Position numbers and translations under genes: made by a program | NCBI GenBank assembly: GCA_910589115.1 | Contig: CAJUSB010000040.1 | Location: 1-26,197, forward strand | Length of the DNA stretch: 26,197 bases | Reading direction: 5' to 3' | Source of the DNA: an uncultured Clostridia bacterium | Lineage (GTDB): Bacteria; Bacillota; Clostridia; Oscillospirales; Butyricicoccaceae | Shown: positions 15,807 to 21,665 of the stretch, in pieces | Layout of the letters: each line of letters starts with the position of its first letter | How positions within the stretch are numbered: position 1 is the stretch's first letter | Notes under the pieces: generated by a model | Seen by the model: only the letters and a program-made list of their open reading frames with translations | What the model was told of the DNA's origin: nothing | Databases searched by the model: none

Positions 15807-16901
15807 TTAAAGCACCATACCTCCCCTGATGTGGAATATGCGCCCGGCTGACAGCTTCGCTGCGGCCTCTTCTTCACAGCAGGTGATGATTACCTGCCCC
15901 CCGCTGATGCGGTTCAGGACGAAGTCCTGACGGCGCTTGTCCAGCTCGCTTAATACATCATCTAGCAGCAGCACCGGATATTCTCCACAGTCCTCCCGCT
16001 GCAACTCGCGCTCCGATAGTTTCAGTACCAGCGCACAGGTCCTTACTTGGCCCTGTGAACCATATTTTGCAGCAGAATTTCCATCAATTTCTATCACGAT
16101 ATCGTCCTTATGACAGCCGGATAAGCAGGATCGCGCCGCAAGCTCCGCCTGCTTGTGCCGGAATAAATGCTCCTGAAGCTCGCTTTCTACCGCCTGCAAG
16201 CTGCCAAAAGGGTCCGATACCAGCGTTTCATATCGTACCGTCAAGGCTTCCTTTGGCGCAATCTCTCTGTGCAAATCAGCTGCCGTTGCCGCCAGCTTGC
16301 GCAAATACCGCGCACGATACCGTACCAGACTTGCTCCCAAACGCGCCAGCCTCAGAGAAAAATCATCGTACAACGCCAATAAATCTGGACGTTCCTCACT
16401 GTCCCGCAAAATGCGCGTCTTGTGCTCAAGAACACGGTTGTATTCTTCCAGATATCGGCCGTAGTTCGGACGCAGCTGAATAAGTGCTGTATCGAGAAAT
16501 TTTCTGCGGGAAGCCGCCCCGGCCCGAATGAAATATAAATCATCCGGGCAGAAAAGCACTGTCTTTAACAGCCCCATTCCTTCACTCTGGCGGCGCAGCC
16601 GCGCACCACTGCGAAATACTTCCATTGCCTTTGACGCGTGCAGACGGATTTCCAGCCGGAATGGCTGACGTTCTGCCTCAAATTCGCCGCTTACCCGTCC
16701 ACTGGATGCCCCGAACATCAGCCCTTCCTTTTTTTGTCCCGTGCGGAACAGCCGCATCGTGGAAAGTAATGCACACGCTTCCAACAAGTTGGTTTTCCCC
16801 TGCGCGTTCTCTCCACAGACCAGATTCACCGATGGGTCAAAGGCAAATTCCGAAGCTGCATAGTTCCGAAAATTCTCCAAAATCAAATGGTTTAACTGCA
16901 T
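15807..16901 (-). CDS. recF: DNA replication and repair protein RecF
   Basis: RecF is an SMC-like ATPase that acts with RecO and RecR to load RecA at single-strand gaps. The 364-aa protein has the N-terminal signature LNHLILENFRNYA, Walker A GENAQGKTN, the RecF motif FRAGAASRRKFLDT-like region near residues 120-130, an ABC-type signature region and Walker B LLLDDVLSELDKRRQ near residue 315. It overlaps rlbA by 10 bases, consistent with tight coupling; AGG lies 6 bases before the ATG. The stop is followed almost at once by the GC-rich element at 15576-15799. Confidence 0.97.
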   Translation of the reverse strand: MQLNHLILENFRNYAASEFAFDPSVNLVCGENAQGKTNLLEACALLSTMRLFRTGQKKEGLMFGASSGRVSGEFEAERQPFRLEIRLHASKAMEVFRSGARLRRQSEGMGLLKTVLFCPDDLYFIRAGAASRRKFLDTALIQLRPNYGRYLEEYNRVLEHKTRILRDSEERPDLLALYDDFSLRLARLGASLVRYRARYLRKLAATAADLHREIAPKEALTVRYETLVSDPFGSLQAVESELQEHLFRHKQAELAARSCLSGCHKDDIVIEIDGNSAAKYGSQGQVRTCALVLKLSERELQREDCGEYPVLLLDDVLSELDKRRQDFVLNRISGGQVIITCCEEEAAAKLSAGRIFHIRGGMVL

Positions 16902-17101
16902 TTTACCTGTATTGTCTGCCCTGCCAGGCTGATTTTATCCCCATTCCGGCATTTTTTGCCGCGCTGCGTGCAGGGTTCTCCATTCACAAGTACCTCGCCT
17001 GCGGCAATGCGCAGCTTGGCTTCCCCGCCGGAGGCAACAAGTGATGCGTATTTTAACAACGCGTCCAAACGGATAAATTCACCCTTGATCTCAATTTCCA
17101 T
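16892..17101 (-). CDS. rlbA: S4-domain RNA-binding protein RlbA/YaaA
   Basis: A 69-aa protein consisting of little more than one S4 RNA-binding fold (FIRLDALLKYASLVASGGEAK ... GEVLVNGEPCTQRGKKCRNGD). Small S4 proteins between dnaN and recF are typical of Firmicutes; the Bacillus homologue is linked to ribosome assembly. The length is normal. AGAGGG precedes the ATG. The recF start lies inside its last codons (10-base overlap) and the lysine-rich small ORF ends 15 bp upstream, so all are on one transcript. Confidence 0.92.
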   Translation of the reverse strand: MEIEIKGEFIRLDALLKYASLVASGGEAKLRIAAGEVLVNGEPCTQRGKKCRNGDKISLAGQTIQVKCS

Positions 17102-17116
17102 TGGTTTTCCCTCTGT

Positions 17117-17242
17117 TTATTTCTTCTTGATTTTTTTTAGCTCATTTTTTACGATCTTTTTCCCCGCCTTGATAACAAGTTTACCAACCATCTTTTCTGT
17201 CTCCCCTTTTATCTTTTTGGGCACCTTTATCTTTACTTTCAT
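17117..17242 (-). CDS. Lysine-rich 41-aa small protein between dnaN and rlbA
   Basis: I do not recognise this protein. ATG at 17242 is preceded by GGAG with a 10-base spacing (GGAGAACGATTAGA-ATG), and the frame runs 41 codons to TAA at 17117. The product begins MKVKIKVPKKIKGETEKM and ends NELKKIKKK; 17 of its 41 residues are Lys. It has very few acidic residues, no Cys, and no signal peptide. The alternation of Lys with Ile/Val suggests a nucleic-acid-binding or ribosome-associated peptide. It lies on the same strand as dnaN, rlbA and recF, 15 bp upstream of rlbA. Composition bias in AT-rich DNA could mimic such a frame, so conservation decides whether it is a gene. Confidence 0.6.
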   Translation of the reverse strand: MKVKIKVPKKIKGETEKMVGKLVIKAGKKIVKNELKKIKKK

Positions 17243-17304
17243 TCTAATCGTTCTCCTATTTTTATATATTTCTGTGTTTCTATAGGCTTTCGGTACAAAA
17301 TTAG

Positions 17305-17386
17305 TTCTGATTTATCAGGCCTGCTCATAAACTTCTTTATCAGCTGATAACTCAGCAGCTATAAACAGGCCTGGTTATTTTCAGAA
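17305..17386 (-). promoter_or_regulatory. Structured element directly after the dnaN stop
   Basis: On the minus strand three nested pairings can form: TTCTGA (17386-17381) with TCAGAA (17310-17305), CAGGCCTG (17373-17366) with a second CAGGCCTG (17323-17316), and an inner stem TTATAGCTG with CAGCTGATAA. The inner region also holds the perfect palindrome TTATCAGCTGATAA (17337-17350). The T tail is weak (TTTTG), so it may be an attenuator, processing site or partial terminator between dnaN and the small ORF. Confidence 0.5.
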
Positions 17387-17387
17387 T

Positions 17388-18503
17388 TTATTCGTTTGCT
17401 TTCAGACGCACCGGGAGAACCAAATAGGTATATTTGTCCCCTTCTGTCGGTGTGATTACCAGAGGATTCAGCGAGCCTTTCAAAGAAAGCACCAGATTCT
17501 CGTCAGATGCTGCACGGAATGCATCCAGCAAGTAACGGTTATTAAAACCAATTTCAAGACCGTTGATTTCTCCTTCAACCTGGCATTCGTCATAACTTTT
17601 TCCGATTGTAGTAATACAGCTCATTTTGACGGTGCTGCCATCAAAAAACATCCGTACCGGGTTTTTCAGTTTTTCAGATACAATCAGTGACACACGTTCT
17701 ACGCACGTGATCAAATCCGCACGATTGGCATGAACAGTATAATCAAAAGCAGATGGAATCGCAGCGCGGTAATTGAGAAATTCGCCGTCAATCAGGCGGG
17801 AAATCATGGTCGTTTCACCGATGGAAAACAGGATTTGCTTTTCGTCCGGGAAAATGGAAATCAGTTCGTCATTTTCTTCCAGCATCCGCTCTACTTCACG
17901 CAGGGATGTGCCGGGCACTACAAAATGAAAATCTTCGTCTGGGGTTTCCGGAAGGATCTCTCTGCGGACAGAAAGACGATAGCCGTCAACTGCGACAACA
18001 TTCAGCTGGTTTTTTTCGGTTTCAAATAAACAGCCGGTATGAATGGGTTTTGATTCATTGTCAGAGACTGCAAAGATCGTTCCTGCAATCATGGATTTCA
18101 GGATTGCAGACGGGACTTTGATTTCTCTGTTCGTTTCGACTTCAGGCAAGTTCGGATAATCGTCAGCTGCGCTTGCAATCAAATTGAATACCGCACGGCC
18201 ACATTTGATGGTGGTTCGCAGTTCGCTGTCACACTCCAAGTAAACCATGTCAGACGGCAGTTTGCGGATAATATCACCGAACAGTTTGGCATTTAATACA
18301 ATGCTTCCGACTTCGATTGTATCAACATCAGTTGTTTTTGTCCGGATCGCCATAGACATATTATATCCGGTAAAAGTTAAACCGTCTGGAGCAGCTTCAA
18401 GCAAGATGCCGTCTAATAATGGATTCGTAGCTTTTGAGGCAACCGCGCGGGAAGCTAAGACAATCAATTCGTTCAGCAAATCTTTGTCGCAGGAGAATTT
18501 CAT
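17388..18503 (-). CDS. dnaN: DNA polymerase III beta subunit (sliding clamp)
   Basis: DnaN forms the ring that tethers the replicative polymerase to DNA. The 371-aa protein begins MKFSCDKDLLNELI and shows the three similar clamp domains, with LLDGILLEA in domain 1 and, at the C-terminus, a closing block TYLVLPVRLKANE (family form VMPMR). ATG 18503 has AAAGGAA upstream at a workable distance and gives the normal family length; an in-frame extension to 18560 adds 19 residues with no homology to other clamps. oriC lies upstream and the small ORF, rlbA and recF follow. Confidence 0.97.
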   Translation of the reverse strand: MKFSCDKDLLNELIVLASRAVASKATNPLLDGILLEAAPDGLTFTGYNMSMAIRTKTTDVDTIEVGSIVLNAKLFGDIIRKLPSDMVYLECDSELRTTIKCGRAVFNLIASAADDYPNLPEVETNREIKVPSAILKSMIAGTIFAVSDNESKPIHTGCLFETEKNQLNVVAVDGYRLSVRREILPETPDEDFHFVVPGTSLREVERMLEENDELISIFPDEKQILFSIGETTMISRLIDGEFLNYRAAIPSAFDYTVHANRADLITCVERVSLIVSEKLKNPVRMFFDGSTVKMSCITTIGKSYDECQVEGEINGLEIGFNNRYLLDAFRAASDENLVLSLKGSLNPLVITPTEGDKYTYLVLPVRLKANE

Positions 18504-18737
18504 AAAGAGGGTTCCTTTCTGTATATAATGTATTGGATGTATATTTATACTGTCTGACATAAAAGTCAGCTGATAGGGTTAGATTACAGTTTGTAATAAG
18601 GTATAGGAAAAGGTTCAAATATTTCAACTTGAATATTGCGATTGGGATGCCGTTGAAAATAAATGAAATCCTTTTTTAATATGTTTTGCAGGAAGTGGTG
18701 TTCGAGCTTGCAAGGGAAAATTTTGTAAAAATCAAAT

Positions 18738-18993
18738 CCATTTTGTTATCCACAGTCAAAGTGGATTTCCGCGAAAAAAACAGCTTGCTGCGAAACCTTA
18801 AAAAGAAATCATGATTTTAGTCGTAATAGTAGAGGGTGTGGAAGCTGTGGAAAATGCAATTTTCTCCAAGAACGGTGGGGGAATTTTCATCCCCAGGAAG
18901 GGTGTGGAAATATAAAAGGTGGATGTTGACAAAAAAATCGGGCGAAAATTGTCCACAGAAATTCACACACAGTTCACAGTCGACTGTGGAAAT
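18738..18993. other. oriC: Chromosomal replication origin (oriC) in the dnaA-dnaN gap
   Basis: The 536-bp gap between dnaA and dnaN holds a perfect DnaA box TTATCCACA (18746-18754), two directly abutting boxes TGTGGAAGC and TGTGGAAAA (18837-18854), TGTGGAAAT at 18903-18911 and 18985-18993, and TTGTCCACA at 18949-18957. Just left of the tandem boxes, after AGGG, is the string TAG-TCG-TAA-TAG-TAG (18818-18832), which matches the DnaA-trio pattern used for strand opening in Bacillus. Its left flank is A/T-rich (18791-18817) and suits an unwinding element on the dnaN side. Sequence left of 18738 is AT-rich and holds the dnaN leader, including a near-palindrome ATTACAGTTTGTAAT (18583-18597). Confidence 0.9.
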
Positions 18994-19039
18994 TTGCTGG
19001 GGTATAAAGAGGTGGGTTCTTATAGAAAGAACCGGTGTT

Positions 19040-20329
19040 TTAGAGGGATCGAATATTGTCGGTCAGGGTTTTGATGATGTCGCTGATTTCAGAGGAAGAG
19101 GTCATTTGATTCTTGATTTTGTCAACTGCGTGGAGCACTGTAGTGTGATCGCGCTTAAAGACCTTTCCGATTTCAGGGAGGGAATAGCCGAGCAAATCGC
19201 GGACAAGGTACATAGAAACCTGGCGTGGCTGCACGGTATCTTTTGAGCGTTTGTTGGATGTAATTTGTTCGACGGGGATGCAGTAGTAGTTGGCGACGGC
19301 CTGCATGATGAGCTGCGGGGTTGGATTGAGGCCGGGGCTTTCGGTGCGGACTTCGTCGATTGCTTTGTGGGCGAGTTCGATGTTGATTTCAGCGGACATC
19401 AGTTCATGCATGGCTTTCATTTTTTGCACAGTGCCTTCCAGCTGACGGACGTTGCTTTGGATATTGTCTGCAATTTCGCGTGCGACAACTGGTGGAATGG
19501 TACAGCCGTATTGTTCGCCTTTGGCGTGGATAATTGCGAGACGGGTTTCGTAGTCGGGGGGCTGGATATCAGCGAGCAGGCCCATTTCAAAGCGGGTGCG
19601 GAGGCGGTCTTCCAGGGTGTTGATTTCTTTCGGCGGGCGGTCACTGGTGAGGACGACCTGCCTTTTTGCTTCATAAATTGCGTTGAAAGTATGGAAAAAC
19701 TCCTCTTGCGTTCGTTCTTTGCCGGCGATGAATTGGATATCGTCGAGCAGCAGAAGGTCTGCGGTGCGATATTTTTCGCGAAAATTTTGCATATCGCCGT
19801 CCTGGATGCATTGGATCAGTTCGTTGGTAAAATCCTCACCTTTAACGTATACGATTTTGAATTCGGAGTGAGAGATACGCAGTTCGTGAGCGATAGAGTA
19901 GAGGAGATGGGTTTTACCGAGTCCGGACTGTCCGTAGATGAAGAGCGGATTATAGACGACGGCGGGTTTTTTAGAGACGGCGGTTGCGGCGGCGTGGGCG
20001 AACTTGTTGGAGGAACCGACGATAAAGTGATCGAAGGTGTAGGTATCTTTTGGAACGCCGATCATTTCGGGGGCTTTGACGGAGACTTCGCCGGTAATAA
20101 TGAGAACTTCGATATCGTCATCGAAAAGTGTTTTTAGGGCAGCTTTAAGCGGTTCGATGAAACGGCTTTCGATGATTTCTTTTTTGAATTCGTTGGGGAC
20201 GTGAAGGGTGAGGCGGCTGCCTTCAAAGGCGGCGACTTCGGCGTCGTCGAACCAGGCGGTCAGGGTGACCGGGTTAATAGATTGTTCCATTTGTTTGAGA
20301 GCCATATCCAGGATCTGCTGGTTAGCCAT
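19040..20329 (-). CDS. dnaA: Chromosomal replication initiator DnaA
   Basis: DnaA binds the origin boxes and opens DNA for helicase loading. At 429 aa it is shorter than the usual 445-460, because the linker (domain II) between the N-terminal domain I and the AAA+ core is only some 20 residues. The AAA+ domain starts at YTFDHFIVGSSNKFAHAAA and has Walker A GQSGLGKTH, Walker B LLLDDIQFI and sensor 1 VLTSDRPPKEI. The C-terminal domain IV carries the DNA-binding signature RDHTTVLHAVDKI. The start is preceded by AAAGGGGG. The gene lies on the same strand as the tetR and pump genes upstream. Its 5' leader contains a near box TGTGGAGTG (20344-20352), possibly autoregulatory. Confidence 0.98.
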   Translation of the reverse strand: MANQQILDMALKQMEQSINPVTLTAWFDDAEVAAFEGSRLTLHVPNEFKKEIIESRFIEPLKAALKTLFDDDIEVLIITGEVSVKAPEMIGVPKDTYTFDHFIVGSSNKFAHAAATAVSKKPAVVYNPLFIYGQSGLGKTHLLYSIAHELRISHSEFKIVYVKGEDFTNELIQCIQDGDMQNFREKYRTADLLLLDDIQFIAGKERTQEEFFHTFNAIYEAKRQVVLTSDRPPKEINTLEDRLRTRFEMGLLADIQPPDYETRLAIIHAKGEQYGCTIPPVVAREIADNIQSNVRQLEGTVQKMKAMHELMSAEINIELAHKAIDEVRTESPGLNPTPQLIMQAVANYYCIPVEQITSNKRSKDTVQPRQVSMYLVRDLLGYSLPEIGKVFKRDHTTVLHAVDKIKNQMTSSSEISDIIKTLTDNIRSL

Positions 20330-20365
20330 AGGATTTCCCCCTTTGTGGAGTGTACAGTTATTTAC

Positions 20366-20374
20366 ATTATATCA
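20366..20374 (-). promoter_or_regulatory. Extended -10 promoter of dnaA
   Basis: The minus strand reads TGATATAAT, an extended -10 element about 37 bp upstream of the dnaA ATG. At a 17-bp spacing the -35 is poor (TTTCCT), as is tolerated with an extended -10. It lies between dnaA and the GC-rich element at 20434. Confidence 0.65.
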
Positions 20375-20433
20375 CCAAAAATCGAAAGAGGAAAGCCTTT
20401 TCGCCCTCCGCCTCAAAAAAAGGAAAAGGGATG

Positions 20434-20673
20434 CCCTCCGCAGGCGGCGCCAGAGGGCTCTGCCCTCTGGACTCCCGCCCCTCGCCGGGGAGGCGTCCTA
20501 TGCGGACGGCGCCAAAGGGCGCTGCCCTCTGGACTCCCGCTGGGGCTTTCGCCCCAGACCCCGAGATGCTGCGCATCTCCACTTCGCCTGCGGGCGGGAC
20601 GAGGGATTTAGGTGCAGTGGTTTTTGTAATTTCAGTGCTGCCCAGCCTGCCAAAAGTCGGGCAGGCTGGGCGG
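20434..20673. repeat. GC-rich multi-hairpin intergenic element, copy 6 (reverse orientation)
   Basis: A complete reverse copy between dnaA and tetR. From left: CCAGAGGGCTCTGCCCTCTGG (20450-20470), CCCCTCGCCGGGGAGG, GTCCTATGCGGAC, CCAAAGGGCGCTGCCCTCTGG, CTGGGGCTTTCGCCCCAG, GAGATGCTGCGCATCTC, the core CGCCTGCGGGCGGGACG, a spacer with TTAGGTGCAGTGG and TTGTAATTTCAGTGC, and the terminal hairpin (GCCCAGCCTGCC 20640-20651 with GGCAGGCTGGGC 20660-20671). It matches copy 7 (21415-21652) nearly base for base in inverted orientation, including the normally variable spacer. Confidence 0.88.
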
Positions 20674-20703
20674 TTGACTGCGATGTTAATGGAGATAAAG
20701 AAT

Positions 20704-20746
20704 AAAACCGACTGTTTTCCTCATGAAATAGGATACAGTCGGTTTT
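20704..20746 (-). terminator. Intrinsic terminator of tetR
   Basis: A 12-bp stem, AAAACCGACTGT (20704-20715) with ACAGTCGGTTTT (20735-20746), begins 5 bases after the tetR stop and is followed by TTTTATT on the minus strand. The 19-base loop can pair a little further (TCC/GGA). Confidence 0.8.
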
Positions 20747-20750
20747 CGTT

Positions 20751-21332
20751 TTATCGTGGCGCAAGGCCTGAAAATAAAAGGGCCAGCAGCTGGTCTATCG
20801 AGTCATGTATGAATTTATGTTTTGTAAGTTTGACAAAGGGGGGACTTGGAATACTGATAATCAATGAAACTGCTATTGGAATATTAACATCCGGGGAGAT
20901 CTCCCCGGTGTCCTGCGCTATGCGCAGGACACCTTCCAGCTCAGAAGACATTGTTTTCACATAACGTATGCACAGTTTGTGGATAACATTTGTGACTTCC
21001 TGATCTCCGACCAGATTTAGGAAGTTATTCCCGATGGTTCCCATAACACTGCTGATGTATTCCAAATAATCTGCAAGCGCTTGCCGGACTGGCCGGTCAT
21101 TGAGAAGCATTTGTTTGATATCAAGCAGGATTCGCTCCAGGACAGATTCACCCGTTGCGGTAAGAAGTTCAATCTTCGAGGGAAAGTATTCATAAATGGT
21201 CGATTTACCAATGCCTGCCCTGTGTGCAATGTCTTCCATTTTGGTGCAGTCATAGCCGTTTTCGCAGAATTCAATCACAGCTGCATGAATTATTTCTTCA
21301 CGGCGGCGCATACGGGTTGTAGTTTCGATCAT
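20751..21332 (-). CDS. TetR-family transcriptional regulator
   Basis: A 193-aa regulator. The N-terminal helix-turn-helix is clear (IIHAAVIEFCENGYDCTKMEDIAHRA, then GIGKSTIYEYFPSK), while the C-terminal ligand-binding region (about 60-193) is divergent, as is usual. GGAGG lies directly before the ATG. It lies downstream of an RND efflux pump on the same strand but is separated from it by a GC-rich element and has its own promoter with a perfect palindrome, so it probably represses itself and possibly the pump. The pump's own promoter lies beyond the right edge, so the second part cannot be checked here. A perfect DnaA box (TGTGGATAA, 20978-20986) lies within the coding sequence. Confidence 0.92.
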   Translation of the reverse strand: MIETTTRMRRREEIIHAAVIEFCENGYDCTKMEDIAHRAGIGKSTIYEYFPSKIELLTATGESVLERILLDIKQMLLNDRPVRQALADYLEYISSVMGTIGNNFLNLVGDQEVTNVIHKLCIRYVKTMSSELEGVLRIAQDTGEISPDVNIPIAVSLIISIPSPPFVKLTKHKFIHDSIDQLLALLFSGLAPR

Positions 21333-21361
21333 GGTTCCTCCTTTCAGATTTCCGCAAGGTG

Positions 21362-21398
21362 GATATATGTTAGTGATAATAAATTACAAATTTGTAAT
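21362..21398 (-). promoter_or_regulatory. tetR promoter with palindromic operator
   Basis: A perfect 16-bp palindrome ATTACAAATTTGTAAT (21383-21398) overlaps a possible -35 (TTGTAA, 21389-21384). The -10 candidate TATATC is at 21367-21362, 16 bp away. Size and symmetry suit a TetR dimer and the location suits autorepression. The promoter hexamers are weak matches. Confidence 0.65.
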
Positions 21399-21414
21399 GC
21401 AGAGGAGATGTATG

Positions 21415-21652
21415 CCGCCCAGCCTGCCAAAAGTCGGGCAGGCTGGGCGGCACTGAAATTACAAGAATCAGTGCACCTAAATCTTTCGTCCCGCCCGCAG
21501 GCGAAGTGGAGATGCGCAGCATCTCGGGGTCTGGGGCGAAAGCCCCAGTGGGAGTCCAGAGGGCAAAGCCCTTTGGTGCTGTCCGCATAGGACGCCTCCC
21601 CGGCGAGGGGCGGGAGTCCAGAGGGCAGCGCCCTTTGGTGCCCGCTGCAGAG
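21415..21652. repeat. GC-rich multi-hairpin intergenic element, copy 7
   Basis: A complete forward copy between tetR and the pump permease gene, ending about 14 bp from the permease stop. The terminal hairpin is a perfect 14-bp stem (CCGCCCAGCCTGCC 21415-21428 with its complement 21437-21450) whose loop reads AAAAGTCG. Then come the spacer, the core CGTCCCGCCCGCAGGCGAAG, GATGCGCAGCATC, CTGGGGCGAAAGCCCCAG, CCAGAGGGCAAAGCCCTTTGG, GTCCGCATAGGAC, CCTCCCCGGCGAGGGG and a second CCAGAGGGC hairpin. In element-forward reading the other copies have the opposite loop orientation (CTTTT). With the tetR operator region it fills the 333-bp gap. Confidence 0.88.
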
Positions 21653-21665
21653 GCGATCCAGGCGG

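Noticed and set aside
19265..20137. 290-codon open frame antisense to dnaA
   Set aside because: It lies wholly within dnaA on the other strand, with odd Phe/Gly/Asp-rich composition mirroring dnaA codons and no ribosome binding site.
20434..21652. Composite transposon around tetR
   Set aside because: The flanking copies encode no transposase and I see no target-site duplication. The inverted repeat is kept as a finding only.
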